Of a DNA stretch of 64,000 bases, positions 1 through 12,628 are shown in pieces; the first letter of the stretch is position 1, and each line of letters starts with the position of its first letter. The stretch is from Erythrophleum ivorense (Eukaryota; Streptophyta; Magnoliopsida; Fabales; Fabaceae): assembly GCA_026724425.1 (NCBI GenBank), contig JAIUCV010000023.1, positions 3,596,001-3,660,000 of the forward strand. Direction: 5' to 3'. Under the pieces are notes generated by a model that had not been told where the DNA came from, searched no databases, and saw only the letters and a list, made by a program, of their open reading frames with translations. The position numbers and the translations under genes were made by a program.

Positions 1-177
1 TAGTTATGTAAAGCCTTGTATGAGACATCTTAGGTGTGTGAAGGTAGTTCATGGCTATGTTTATGATACATAAGTTGTAGAATAGTCTTGGAGATAGCGA
101 ACATCGGAAAAGGTTGCCTCTATAATAGTTTGAGCAGATCTAAGTAATCTAACGACTAGAGCTTTATGAAATATGAT
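1..177 (+). mobile_element. Non-coding internal region of an A-family element (left part)
   Basis: This has the same tag/gag-rich non-coding texture as 1815-6287 and is separated from it only by the inserted copia-type solo LTR. I see no reading frame or known domain. It is assigned by continuity across the AGCTC target duplication (178-182 and 1810-1814). Confidence 0.4.
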
Positions 178-414
178 AGCTCTATTGGGAATTATGGGAG
201 GCACACAGTAGACACGTTTAAAATTTTTATTCCAATTCCCACCAAGGATCCGTCAAAATCACTTAAACTAAATAGGTTCAAAGAATTACCTTTTTTGTCG
301 ATTGAGTTTGTTGTTTACTTTTGTTTAGATCACAGGAACTGACCGCAGATAAGCTCCTTCTACTGGTATCCATACGAACGGAGTTCAGCAACTCAAACGG
401 TGTGCTAGCAGCCT

Positions 415-492
415 GTCCGTACAATTCCGCATAGTTCGTACGACATTTTTCGTACAATTCCGTACAATCCGTACAATATTCGTACAATTCTA
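415..492. repeat. Short CGTACAAT-type repeats in the LTR
   Basis: About five imperfect copies of CGTACAAT(TC) lie close together, downstream of the minus-strand TATA box and so within the transcribed R/U5 part of the solo LTR. Confidence 0.6.
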
Positions 493-557
493 TACAGTTT
501 CCCTCTCTAAGGATTTTGGAGGCAGCTCTAGCTATCCTTTTCTGATATGGAAACCCT

Positions 558-567
558 TATTTATAGA
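558..567 (-). promoter_or_regulatory. Probable TATA box of the copia-type LTR
   Basis: The minus strand reads CTATAAATAA, about 1.24 kb from the LTR start, with roughly 375 bases of R/U5 left downstream. This is a plausible retrotransposon core promoter; the start site would lie near 530. Confidence 0.5.
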
Positions 568-620
568 CTAGAGTTTTATATATATATATTTAATTAATCA
601 AAATTAATTAAATATATCTA

Positions 621-793
621 TTAGTTTAAATTCAAATCTATCTTATAGTTTAAATTTAAACTAACAATATCTAGAGTTTAATTTAAATTATCTGATTAGT
701 TTAAATTTAAATCTATCTGATAGAATCAAATTTAAATTATCTGATTAGTTTAAATTTAAATCTATTTAATAGAATCAAATTTAAATTAATTCA
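621..793. repeat. AT-rich tandem repeat of about 49 bp
   Basis: Units begin with TTAGTTTAAATT at about 621, 696 and 745. The last two are close copies 49 bp apart, and the first is longer and diverged. A run of AT dinucleotides follows to about 880. Confidence 0.6.
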
Positions 794-2597
794 TATATAT
801 ATATATATATAAAATATAAAATATAATATATATATATAATATATTTCACATTTAATTATTTATATATATATATATAATTCCTCCATCCTAGATATTCATT
901 GAATCTAGACACATTTCTGATTCAATGAATGTGGACATTTTAGCTCGAGTTAGTCCGTTCTTGTGTGCGACCCTGCAAGCCCATATGATGTTGGCAGTGG
1001 GCCAACTGCACTGTTTGACCCACAAATCATAAGCGGCCTCTAGCAAGACATTGTGACTACTCAAATCATATGGAATCGGTGATCCGGTGCAACTTATCTT
1101 ATAACCCTATCATATCCCTTTTGTCACACGATATCTAGATCGAGTATGAGGCATGGAAATGTCATCCTCAACTTGCTTGATCATAACTTTCTTGATCTTC
1201 GAGCAGACTTATATAAGATGGAACCCTTTCCATCTGAGCATGGCCATGCATTTCTCAGTCACACTCATCGAGGGGCCTAGAGATATCTCTCTATTAATTA
1301 GAGGGACAAATTCCATCTTGACCACTCATCTTCCTCTGCATGGATTCCATTATACCTGATCATAGTCTTTATAATCACCCGGTCAAAAGTGACATTAGAC
1401 TATGCCAAAGTACAGTATCCTTCATGTAGGAATCTATGGTGATCTCAGGTCCAAGGGATCAATGACATGGTTATATATGAGATAAACTTATGACCTAATC
1501 CATGTAGTTTATCTCATGATGGGTCTATCCAACGTCCTGTTCTCTAACACACGCCTATGATTTTGATTCATATCATCATACATGATTAACACTTAATTAA
1601 TCAAAATTATACTAATCTTAATTCATTGTTGTTCCCACAAGGATGATTGATTAGGGATATTTTGGATAATTAAAAAAATGATTTATCCATGGATATTATT
1701 ATATATAAACATGCAAATATTATAATAATGTAATAAAAAGAAAACTCTTATTTTGTAATAAAAACAATGTTCGCAATACAATGATTGGCCTAGGGCACAA
1801 TCTCCAACAAGCTCATTGGGATCAGTAGCAAGCCCTAGGTATGAATAATGAGAAATGATCTTGTTGATATGAAAAGGCTTGCTAGAGAGAGTATGTGAGG
1901 CCTAATTCTCCCTAGTGGTCATACTCAGACCATTCTAAGATGTCTTGATTAATGTAAAGACAAGTAGTGATGCAGTGCAGTATAAAATGAGACTGTGGTT
2001 GCACATGACCAGTTTAGAGGGAAAATGAGAAAAAGAGTAACCCTCTAGCTACGACACCTAGATATTATAATGATGTGAAGAGCCCAGCAAGCTATTCCCT
2101 TAAGCCAGAAGTTTGAATTAAAGCTACACTCTATAGAGCCTTGAGAGCCCAGAGATGGTAATGAGTTATATATGTGTACGAGTAAAGCAAGAGGTAGAAC
2201 CCTCTAGCTTTGATAATGGGCTACGTATAGAGGTAGTGAGGCTTGGATTAAGTGGCTAAAGAAACTTTTAGTTATAGTGGAGTGTATTGTAGTATGAATG
2301 GCCTTGTTGGTCATATTTAGGCCAACTTGAGGAATGAGCTATTATGGGTTTAATTGACGCATAGAGAGCTGGAACCCCTAGTATAAGTAAAGAAAAAGAG
2401 TACTAAATGGTCACGGAAGATTAGTATGTAACATGTGATCAGTGGGCCTAGCAGTTGAGACTGAGAAAGAACTTAACGTTAGAGAGTGTTAGACACAGGA
2501 ATAATAAGGTTGTTGAGACCCGCCTCTAAGGCATTGACTTTAACCTAAGATGTTACCTTGTGAAACACTAAATGACAGGCTAATATGATAAGTTTAA

Positions 2598-2701
2598 GAC
2601 CTTGTAGACACTATTAGGAAAAATTTGTTAATAGGGTCTTAAATTTTGCACAGTAATATATGAGATCTTGTTGACAAGATCCTAGACTTTGTTGACAGGA
2701 T
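2598..2701. repeat. Dyad-symmetric motif cluster, copy 1
   Basis: The best copy is the hairpin GATCTTGTTGACAAGATC at 2664-2681. Weaker relatives are at 2598, near 2626 and at 2684-2701. Matching clusters occur at 37599-37702 and 56643-56723. Confidence 0.6.
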
Positions 2702-5700
2702 GTTAATGTAGCCTTGAAATTAACATAAGATAAGGCTACCAGTAGTGAGGAATATAGTGAGTGCTTGAGAAGGGTGTGCCTTATAGGTAATGCCTAAAGA
2801 TGAGTATAATTATCCTAGTGATAGAGATTTAGAAGAGAATGAGAATAGTTTAAAAAGTACTAAGTTGTCGTAGGCCTATATAAGTTAATAGGGCTTATTG
2901 TAAGCTATAGATCTAATAAGATAGGTAGCTTAGACTAAGTATAAGCTGAAGCCTAAGGGAAGTGACCATTAGCATCTTCCAGGTGAGGTGAGATGTATAA
3001 AGGGAGAACACAATGTAAAAAGAATTTGACTTAAGGCTCAGTGAAAGTTCTTCTTGGATCAAGAAAGGGAAGATAAGACATTTTAAGTTGGGTATGCCAC
3101 TCAGTAGTGGTTAGCAAATTCCTTTAGATAGACCCCCTGAATTATAAAGTACAGTGATAAAAGAAGTGGGGAAGAATTGAGAAGCTAGTCCATAGAACAA
3201 ATACCCTCACTTTAGTAATGACTAAATGAGTGGACTGAGCATAGAAAAGTAAACAGACAGGGGTCTAATAGTTAGTCAGACAAGCTCTCTAATATGAGAA
3301 TAATATAGGGTTAAGGCATGTGAGTAATTAGAGCACCTAATGGAGCATAAGTCTTCAGTAAGGTAGAATCTAAACAGTAAGAGTACGTATCCTAGATTGG
3401 GTTAGTAAAACCCTAAAATCAGTATATTATGATCATAGGGATGAGAGTAAGAGATTAAACAGAGAGAAAGCCTAGTTCTTATTCGAACATAGAAACGAGT
3501 TGAGACAAACAGTTAGTGCCTTAGTACCCTCAGGGAAGCTTGAGGGAGCTAGAGACCATCTAAAAAGGTGAGTCTTTGCATTATGCAGAGAAAAAGTGTA
3601 AGCTAAGAGCTCTATAGAATGTAATTCCTGGAATTACATGAAATAAAATTTTTCTTACAAAAGGATGGTTTAGTTAAGAGCAAAGCAAGAGTATAAGAAA
3701 GAGTAGACCTCCTTGATGTTATAAAGAGTGAACAAGTAGAGGAATCTAGGAAAAATGCAGGTGCTCTTGAGCATAAAGAAACACGAATTAGCAAGAGGGA
3801 CAATCAGTAGTAAAACATCCTTTTATCTAAGTAAAAAGATAGTAAAGGTAAAAGAGAGAGAATATATGATGGTGTTCAAGTCGGGGACATAATAGATTAA
3901 GAATAAATATCTAGTTGATGTGCTTGAATATTTGAGAAAAAACACTTGTCCTTGGCATGGATGCCCTTTTAGTATGATAATGTCCGAAATAGTGATAGTT
4001 GGATGACGTAAAGTGACCTCGGGATGAAGCAAAAAATTTTGTAAGACAATAGAGGAAGAGTCCTCTTTTCCTCGAGTGTCCTATAGAAATGAGGAAGATA
4101 AAGAAAAGTAAGAAAGGAATACTGTAGATTATTGAAAAACTTGCAATATACAGGTGATAGTGGCTTTAAGCTTAGTTATGAGACGTCTGTATATTAGTGC
4201 TTGATGTTATGGTTTTCTTGCAACAATGGGTACATGATATTAGGTCTGGCCAATCAGTAGTAATGTGACTTGAGTGCATAGCAAACAATGGCATCAATCA
4301 TCAAAGTGCCTTAATAATCGAAGGGTATTCTAATTAGTTATATAACGAGATGAGTCAGAAAAGAAAGGTAAGGGATTCCAGGAATATTAGAATAGTAAGA
4401 AAAGCATGTAGAAAAGGAATCCCTAGTAAAGAATAATAATATAGAAAAGAATGTGCTAATAGTAAAGAATGTTCAGATTCAGATAGCACGAGTTCAATAT
4501 GTATGATCTGAGTCCTTTATAATATAATTAAACAAAATGAGAAGGGACTAGTGTATAACCTCTTTCCTGCCAGAGATGTTAGGCACACTCAGTGTGTGAG
4601 ATGCTCGGGTGCTAAGGCACTTAAAAGCAGAATGCAAGCATAGTCAAAAATTACAAATATGAGAGGAAGGATAGAACAAGTATAAATGAAGCAAGGTAAG
4701 TTAGTAAAAGTAAGGAAAGAAGCCCAAGTGAAAAGGGCTGAAGTGGGAACTTGAGGATCCCATGAGGAGTGATGAACAAAAATTAAAATGCTCCTGCATA
4801 TCAGTATGATGGGATCCTAGAGAATTAGATGACATAGAATCCACATCACATGACAAGCGTGATGTACCTTTGAGTTTAGCCTCAGTTATTATAAGCAATG
4901 GTTACCAGACTTAGTGAACGTGTGTTTTACTATCAGACATAGTGATCTTAGGCTTTGACGTCGCCCAGAGATGGATCACAGTAGATCCTAACATAGTATA
5001 GAGAATTATAATAGACCTTAATAGGGCTCTAAAAGGTTGCAGTAGACTTAGGGGTCATAGTAGATCCCACAGAGTTATAGAGAGCCCCCAGTTACAGTAT
5101 GATAGTTCTCTGGTGAGATGACAACTTGAGATAGTTTTTACAGAGTAGTAGTCTCAGAGACCAGTATAGATCTAGCTAGCTTTTGTCTCAAAGACTAAAG
5201 ATCTCCTAAGTTAGGTAAACTATTTCCATTAGAGATAGTAAGGCTATGTTCAGATAGTTAAATTATTGACTATACCCTTGCTAGATGAGCATAGCATGTG
5301 GGATGAGAAAAGTAAGAACATAGCTTTCCCTCGCACTAGAGTTAGATGAACTACTACCTAGCAGATGTTAACCCTAACCGGAGGATAGAGAGATCCCTAT
5401 ATGCTAGATTATGTTTTTAGAAAGGGGTCAGGTACAGTCTTTAAATGAGGTAAGTGGTAAATTATGTCTCCAATGATCGAGACTATGAGTATAGTTAGCA
5501 TCCCACCAGAAATTAGCATTAGTTAGTGGTAGTTGCTCTTTGATGCCAGTATGAAGAATATAAGTTAGGCCTACCAGTGTTGAGATGAGGGATTACAAAA
5601 TGCCTACTCTTAAGTGAGCAAAAAGAATCAGAAAAAGTCCCAGTCTAAAGAGGCAAATACGTTAATAAAAAAGAAACTGGGATAATTTGAAGTAAAGATT

Positions 5701-6274
5701 CCTTGGTGGAATTGTAGTCCTAGTAAGTGATTGAGATATGAGGCTTATGATAAAAAGAAATGTAAATTATGATTAGGGGATGAGCTAGTAAGAAAAAATG
5801 CAGAGATAAATAGTGAACGATATATTTAAATAAGTAGATAGACAGAAAGCTCCAATGGTTGTAATGATCAGAGAAAGATAATGAGACCTTATGAGAAACC
5901 ATTGGGAGATAATACGGGAGATTTGATGCTAAATAAGTTACCTCCTGAGATATGTAAATGAGTCCACTGAGAAGAATATTAACCTTTACAAATGAGTTGA
6001 GACTAATCCAATATGATTAGTAAGCTCTCCCAGGATAGGCCTCAAGAGTCAGAAACTTCTTTCCTTTATAAGAAGAACTAGCATATACTCTATAACAATA
6101 GAGCCCTCATTAAAAGCCAGTAATGAAAATTCCCTGATTGAGAGAAACTTAAAAGAGTGAAATCACTGAGAGAAGCGTATAGAGCCAGGAAGAAGAGAAA
6201 GAAAAGAGCAGTTAGCCAGAATATAAAAGAGTAAGAGGAAAGTGTACCCCAAATTTTGAGGATAAAATTTATTT

Positions 6275-6287
6275 AAGGGGGGAGAAA
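6275..6287 (+). promoter_or_regulatory. Polypurine tract
   Basis: A purine run with six G, directly before the LTR start TGTAATATC. It matches in position and context the tract at 44760-44773, and is the usual primer for plus-strand DNA synthesis. Confidence 0.7.
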
Positions 6288-9200
6288 TGTAATATCTGGT
6301 TCTTTGAAAACGAGAGAAAATGTGAGAAATGTAACGCACGGTTTCTCCATAAACGCATGAAATTCACCAGATACAAAAGGAAGTCCCCCAGATAGAGTGA
6401 TTTGAGGTCCAATAAAATTATAATAATATTCTAGACATCAAATAATGGTGATTCAAGGCCAGAGGTGCCTTGAAATTGGAACCAGAATAGCCAGGTGGAT
6501 TTTAACGAAAATGCAACGAAACGTAATGGTATTTTTCTAATTTCAGGTAATTTTTAGAATACTTATAGGAGGGCTTTTTAAATAAAAATTTTGAGTTCTC
6601 TGGGGCTCTTAGAGGCCTTGAAAACTATGGGAAGCCCCGGGACAATTAAAACCCTTCCGGTGGACGTTTTCCAATGACAGTGAGCCCGAACATTGACTGA
6701 TTCGTTTGGGAAGGTTTCAGCTTCAAATTGAGTGATTCCAAAGGCATTTTATAAGATTAAGGACCAAAATTTTATGATGTAAAAGAAGGTTCTAAAAAAG
6801 GAGCTAAAACAAATTAGAAATGAAAATGCTAATAACGAAGGGTAAAATTGAAATTTTTGAAAAAGAAGCTTCAAGAAACCCCTTCTTATTTCATGCCCTT
6901 CTTCTCTTCCTCTTAGAGTTAAATTTATTTTTGCCTAAGAATAGAAGTGAGGGCAAGGAAAAATGGTGCATAAGAGGAAGAGGAAAAACAAGGCAAGAAG
7001 GGTATGAAATCTTAGTTTTTCAGGCACTTTCCTTCACTAAACTTCTTCTCCTCCTTCCCTTCTTCCTTTTCGTGGTTTTATTAAGGTTTTTGGTGTTGTT
7101 TTGAGGTCAGACCAGAGGGGAAAATTTTGGATTTAGAAAGGAGAGCTAGAAGAAAAGGGAAAGCATTCAAGAAAAGCTTCAATTCAAGGTGAAATTCTTA
7201 GTTTCCATGCTTCACTTTTCTTGTTCTTCTTATGTGCATTTTGTCCTCCCTATAGCCAGCCAAGGGGAGAGTGTTTTTGGATAGAACCAAGAATTAATCA
7301 TTTGAATTAAGGTGTGAGAATTTAGAATATGCAAAGAAATTCTAGAAAAACTATTGATTTTTAAGATAGCAAAGTTAGGGTTTCAAGTGCTCCACTAAAA
7401 ATCTAATTTAATACATTAATTCTTAGGTTTAAATGAGTGTTTGGATGAGCTCTTGAGATTTCTAGAAGGCTCCTCATATGTATCTTCCATCAAGAAAACA
7501 AAGCAAACTCACTTGCTGTTTCCTTGGTCCATAGCCACGGCCTAGAGAGGTTGGAACACTAAGGCGTAGTTTTAATTTGTTCCAAACTTATTTTTGAGTC
7601 ATATATCATGGAAGAGGATGAGAGGAAGCCTTGAAAAAATTTTAGAAGCCATGGATAGTGAGATAGTATCATAGGTTCCATATTATGATTTAAAGAAGCA
7701 ACACCTAACTAGGCTCCTTGATTTGATTGTGTGATGACTCCAAGAGCTTTAAATGGAGTCAAGAATCATAAATGGAAGGGGAGAATGGAGCTAAGATGAT
7801 GTTTTCTTAAGGTTGCTTCATTAAGTGCATTATAGAACCATAAAAGAGCCATATGAACTACCTAGCTTTTTTAGTGAATGTATGACTTTAGAATTTGATT
7901 CAAGAGTATAATTGGCTTCCATTTGATATGTCTAGGCCAAGAGAAACAATTTTCACCTTCTTGGGTGTGTGGGGCCGAGGAAGAGTAACCAAATTCAAGA
8001 GAAAAAGTTTACATTTATAACAAAGGCAGCTCTTTCTCCTTTCTCTCATGCATAGATGAATGTTATCTTGTCTTTGAATGTGTGTATGTATGTGTTAAGT
8101 CATGAAAATGTGTTCTAGCATGATTTTATATGCCATGGTCCCATGATGTTGTTTTTTGCATTCAAATGATGTCTTGTTACTTTGCTTTGGTTTGCTTAAG
8201 TGTGGTGAAGCCAAGAACCCACTAGCCATAGTGAGAATGAGCCAAAAACCCTTAAGAATGGTTGAGACAAAGTTAAGAGTCTCCTAAAAGCAAAGCCTAG
8301 TTTTAAGGCTTAAAGAAAAAGGGTGAGGTAAGTCCAAGATCCTTGAAGAGAATGGTGAGGCTAAACCACTTGCTTGGCAAGCCTATGTATATTTAATGTG
8401 ACTCTTTGAATGCTAAGAATGCTTCTTGAATGATCTCATACCCTATGATAGTCATGCATGCATTTCTAGACTTAGTTTTGCATTTTTTATATGTGATTGA
8501 AAGAGAGAAGAGCTATTGGGATTCTTAGAATCTCATTTCTTAAGAGCTATTAGGATTCTTAAAATCTTATTTCTTCCTCCCCATATGTTTAACATGTCTA
8601 GGTGGACCAAGTGAACTAAGAAATAGAAGCTACTAAGCTTAGAGAATGAAGATTGACAACTAAGTGTGTGAAAATATCAATTTGTAGCCATATGAGGAGC
8701 ATATGATGTAATCCTTTATTGTATATGTTGTATGACTCCATGAACATATGTAAATATGTAAATGTATGATGTATGAATAGAATTTAATGCCATATGTATG
8801 ATATAGTGCATTTTGGGCATTGGATGGCAAGCCTTGACATGTATGCTCTTGTGTATAACTTAGGGTGGATGAGTGAGTTTGAGAAATATAAATTTGTACA
8901 CCTTTGAGAAAAGCTTAGTAGACCATTTTGTTGCTTTCCCACGTGATCAAGTGGCTTTGGTTGCCTTAGGAGCAATTTTGGACCATTTGAGACCCTCACT
9001 TGACACAAAATGAGTCATTATGGGAATGTCAAAATTTGACCAAATGTATGATTTTACCCATGAAAATTGGCATGCATGTAGATCTTATCTAGAGCTTTTT
9101 GGAAAGCTAAAGACCAAATTATTTGAAACTCTGTGGAATTAATTATGATTTTTCAAAATTGACATTTTTCTACTGAATTAATGCAGACACTGTTTATATG

Positions 9201-9828
9201 GTTAGTAACTTGGGTTGTGTCATTCAAGGTCCAAATGATGTCCAATACTCATGAAATTTTATAGATATAAACTAGATATGATAAGATTTCCATGGTCACC
9301 AAGATTAGCCCAATTGGATTTCTGAGCAGGGAAATATGAAAATTTGAAGTTGGAGGATAGTATCAGCAACGATAGTCAACCTCTAGTATTGTTCCATCAA
9401 TTTTTGGTCATTAGTAGCCTCTTTTATGGTCTGGATTTATTTGTAACATGAATTAGACATCTGTAGCATTCTAAAATGGTAAAGTATGCTTAATTTTGAT
9501 TTTTTTAGAATTAGTTAAAAGTTTTCAAAGTTTATATTAGAATTTTGGAATTCTACCTGAGGTTGCACACCTTATTTTTATGTATCCACTTCCTTTGATC
9601 GAGTTCTAGGCTACTTCTTGAGCTTGTTATGAGTTGTATTTGTGTATTTAAATATGAGAATAAAATGAATGAGTCCATATAGCCCACGAAACACCAAATA
9701 ACAATTTTATCCGTGACATAACACAGTTAAATTGATTATTTTTAATAGTTTTCCTTCTTTCTCTTGTGTTGTTCATGGAAGGAAGCCTAGAATTTATATG
9801 AGATAAGTTTTATAAATATGGTGTTACA
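6288..9828 (+). mobile_element. A-family 3' LTR (A1)
   Basis: It starts TGTAATATC after a polypurine tract and ends GGTGTTACA, 3541 bp. It is collinear with the LTR at 44774-48441, sharing for example the blocks near 6570-6790 and 45000-45230. The right flank TAGGT followed by GCTTCATT continues smoothly into the middle of a second A LTR, so the whole element probably inserted into A2 and its other end is left of the window. A tandem array of GCCAAGAACCC-like units lies at about 8205-8350. Confidence 0.8.
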
Positions 9829-11795
9829 TAGGTTGCTTCATTGTACCTTTGTATGAAACCATAACTCTACCATAAGCTAGAATATCTTTGCATAGAGTTT
9901 ATGTAAGGCTAGAATTAGTTCCAATGATGTATTTGTATCTTATTTGATATATCTAGGCCAAGCAAATCAAGCTCCTCCTGTGTGTGTGTGTGTGTGAGGC
10001 CGAGAAAGGGAAAGAGAAATCCAAGGAAGAAAGGTTGTGTTTCTTGTCTCAAGGTAGGTCTTTATCCTTTCTTGTATGCATTTCTTGGTTGTTTGATTGT
10101 CATTGGATGCTTGTGTGAATGTTTAAATCATGAGATATGCTTATAGCCCTTGATTAAATGCTTTGGTACCATTATGTCTTTTAAAACATGTTTTGAATGT
10201 AAGATGGCCCCTGATGGGTAAGGTTGTACCAAAAGTCTCTTAGAATAGGTGAGGAGAAGCCAAAAGTCCATAAGAATGGGTGAGATAAAGCCAAAAGTCT
10301 CAAAAAAGAGTGAGACTAAGTCAAAAGTCCCTAAAAGTCGGTGAGACTAATCCAAAAGTCCCAAAAAAATTGGATGAGATTAGACTAAAAGTCCTTATAG
10401 CTTATGCTTGATTTTGATGAGTTTATATGACTTGAAAAATGATTATGTATGTCTACTAGAAGCTTTCATTACATACTTGCATTCTTTGACATAAAAATAT
10501 GCCATATATGTATGCTTGAAAGGAAAAAGAGCTATTGATTATATATTGAGATTCTTTGAATCTCATTCTTCTTCATATTATGTCTAACCATGTCTAGGTG
10601 AGTCTCATGTAGTAAGAAATAGAAGCCAAGGAGCTTGAAGGATGAGACTTTGACAATAAAATGCGAATTTATGTAATTTAATGTCAAAGTTTGTATTTAT
10701 ATAAAGTTTATGAGATGTAAATTATTAAGTATGTGTAAAAGTATGTAATTATGATGTATGAATCAAACTTGGAACCAAATATATAAGTATGTGAGTTTTT
10801 GACATTTTTGAGCCTTAGTGTATATGTGTATAAGAATAAGTGAAAAGGTGATTTTGAGTTCTATGATGGTTTGGACTGATTTTGATGTTTCTATATGTTG
10901 TAATTTGAATGTTGGACATGCTCAAATAGTCATGGTTCAAGAAGAAAGCTATTTAGTACCATTTGAAGCCATGTGGATCCCAAAATTGACTATATGCTTG
11001 CCTTGAACCAAAGTCTAACCAAATGGACAAGTTTCTGTATGAAATTTGCAAGCATATAGGTCTCATCTAAAGCTTTTGACAAAGCTAAAGAGCACTATTT
11101 TTGGATCGCTAGAGAATTTATTATAAATTTTCAAAGTTGGCTAAATTATGCAGAAATTGTCATTGTTACTGTTCATATGGTCAATTTGATTTTTGATGTC
11201 ATTTAGGAGTCACATGAAATCCAATAATCATGAAATTTTATAGACCTATAATAGACATTGTAAGCTTTCCATAACCATTAAGAGCACCCAATTTGGAGCT
11301 CTGTAGAGGGAGAAATGAATTTTTGAAGTTTCAAGTTTACTACAGAATGCCCACTAGACCCAAAATACTATGCTATCAGATTTTGTGGGCTAAACAAGAT
11401 TGTTTTGATCTAAAATTTTTATGGTACTTAAAGGATGGCTTGAGCTTTCCACAAAGTCATAATGTGCATGATTTGGATTTTTCTAGAATTAGTTATGAAT
11501 TTTCAAAATTTATATCAGAATATGGAATTCAAGGGAAATTGCATGTGAAATGTGATTTTGTGATATATGCCTCAAACTCGAAAATTATGGTGCAAATTGT
11601 AATGTTTTTTATTGAACAAATGTGTTATGAATGGAAAATAATTTTGGCAAGTCCACATGGTCCATTTAGCAAAGAATAAATTATTTTGGCTTTTAATAGT
11701 TGTAAATTCCGCTCCTAAAAGCATTAATTTCATGAAAATGACTACTTTATACCATTTGTGATGCAAATTAAGTAATAACTAGATATGGTATTACA
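9829..11795 (+). mobile_element. A-family LTR, 3' part (A2)
   Basis: Homology to the A LTR starts in its middle (the GGTTGCTTCATT block, also at 7824 and 46250) and runs to the end ATGGTATTACA. The missing 5' half is probably beyond the left edge, split off by the A1 element. No primer site follows, so this is a solo or 3' LTR. A (TG)n run lies near 9980. The 128-codon ORF at 11293-11679 is chance coding within the LTR. Confidence 0.7.
10215..10400 (+). repeat. CCAAAAGTCC tandem array in the A LTR
   Basis: About five or six imperfect units of roughly 32-37 bp, each containing CCAAAAGTC plus a GGTGAGA-like half. Equivalent arrays sit at the same place in other A LTRs: about 8205-8350, 19705-19860 and 46640-46810 on the plus strand, and about 16590-16740 and 36225-36415 on the minus strand. 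The array is therefore a family trait. Confidence 0.65.
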
Positions 11796-12628
11796 TGTTG
11801 CATTAAGCAATTGTCATTATAAGAATTCAAACACATTGCAACATTTCAATGGGTATATGCTAAATTGTGACAATTACCAAATGACATTTAACAGACAATT
11901 TTAACCCTATTTCTTGGATTGGCTTAGGTTGATCTTGCTTGAGAATTGTTTGTGATGTTTCGCTTTTTATTTGGTAATTATTAAGTTATATATACTAGAG
12001 TTAAAAACATAAATGACGAGAATTGTGGATTTAGTTATAAGGAGTTTTTAGAACATCCCTTTGTTGGGATTTCAATTGGAAAGGCCATAGAGAGTACTTT
12101 TACTACGCCAAAAGCACCATGAGTAGATAATGTTGACTATGATTAATTTTCTATTATGCATTGTTTATGTTATTTAAACATTTTGTTCTTTTACTATGGT
12201 TCTTGTGCTTTGGGAACAAGCTTCCTGTTCATATTATTTCGATACATGTAAATTCTAGTTTAAAACATTCTCTTCGAATGTTTATAATTTGCACTGATCT
12301 TTGGAACTTTTTAAATACTCCATAATCCTTTAAATGATAAATTGTGATAAAAGACTGCCCTCAGTATGATGATTTTGATCTATGATAGTATTCCGATTTT
12401 AAACCTTTTAAATATGAATACATGAATTTGGTATTTCCTTGGGAAGCTGTCTAGTGTAGAACCTTGCAGCTAATAGTAGTATTTGTTAACCTTAGTGCAC
12501 CTTAATCTAAACCCCAACTAGTACGGGTGTTGTTAAACCTGTGTGTCGGCCACTAGACTTAGATCTGTTATGATTATCGCTAGTTGTATGCTTTGCATCT
12601 ATAGTTACTTGCCTTCGTGAGCTATGTG
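11796..12628 (+). mobile_element. Old gypsy LTR (E), part before the B1 insertion
   Basis: This stretch joins 24393-25204 once the B1 solo LTR is removed, and that second part ends as an LTR followed by a primer-binding site. I see no ORF and no independent boundary here. The start of the E LTR is not visible. Confidence 0.35.

Larger units (their letters stand above)
183..1809 (-). mobile_element. Copia-type solo LTR
   Basis: Read on the minus strand it begins TGTTGGAGATTGTGCC at 1809, a start I associate with plant copia LTRs, and ends at 183 in TCCCAATA, which is TCCCAACA with one transition. The two ends then form the short inverted repeat TGTTGG...CCAACA. It is flanked by the 5-bp duplication AGCTC (178-182, 1810-1814). 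There is no internal domain, primer site or second LTR, so it is a solo LTR left by recombination. It contains a minus-strand TATA box, AT-rich tandem repeats and a CGTACAAT repeat. The short ORFs inside are not convincing genes. The family is an inference; the boundaries are fairly firm. Confidence 0.65.
1815..6287 (+). mobile_element. Non-coding internal region of an A-family element (LARD-like)
   Basis: About 4.5 kb end in a polypurine tract (6275-6287) directly before an A LTR, so this is the internal region of an element whose 5' half lies left of the window. I cannot find gag, protease, reverse transcriptase or integrase in any frame, although the last 45 bp match the end of the coding A element at 44730-44773. 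It carries a dyad motif cluster (2598-2701) shared with the B-type internal region, and a stretch near 4600 also resembles the reverse strand near 57500. The likely reading is a large non-autonomous derivative that borrows A LTRs. Very old decay of coding DNA is the alternative. Confidence 0.55.

Noticed and set aside
6820..7104. 94-codon ORF, Leu/Phe-rich
   Set aside because: It lies within the A1 LTR in a segment that is frameshifted and stopped in the other A copies.
10215..10400. CRISPR-like regular repeats
   Set aside because: Units are imperfect, directly adjacent and lack unique spacers, and the DNA is from a plant retroelement.
11293..11679. 128-codon ORF in the A2 LTR
   Set aside because: The homologous stretch in other A LTRs is not open and there is no recognisable domain.
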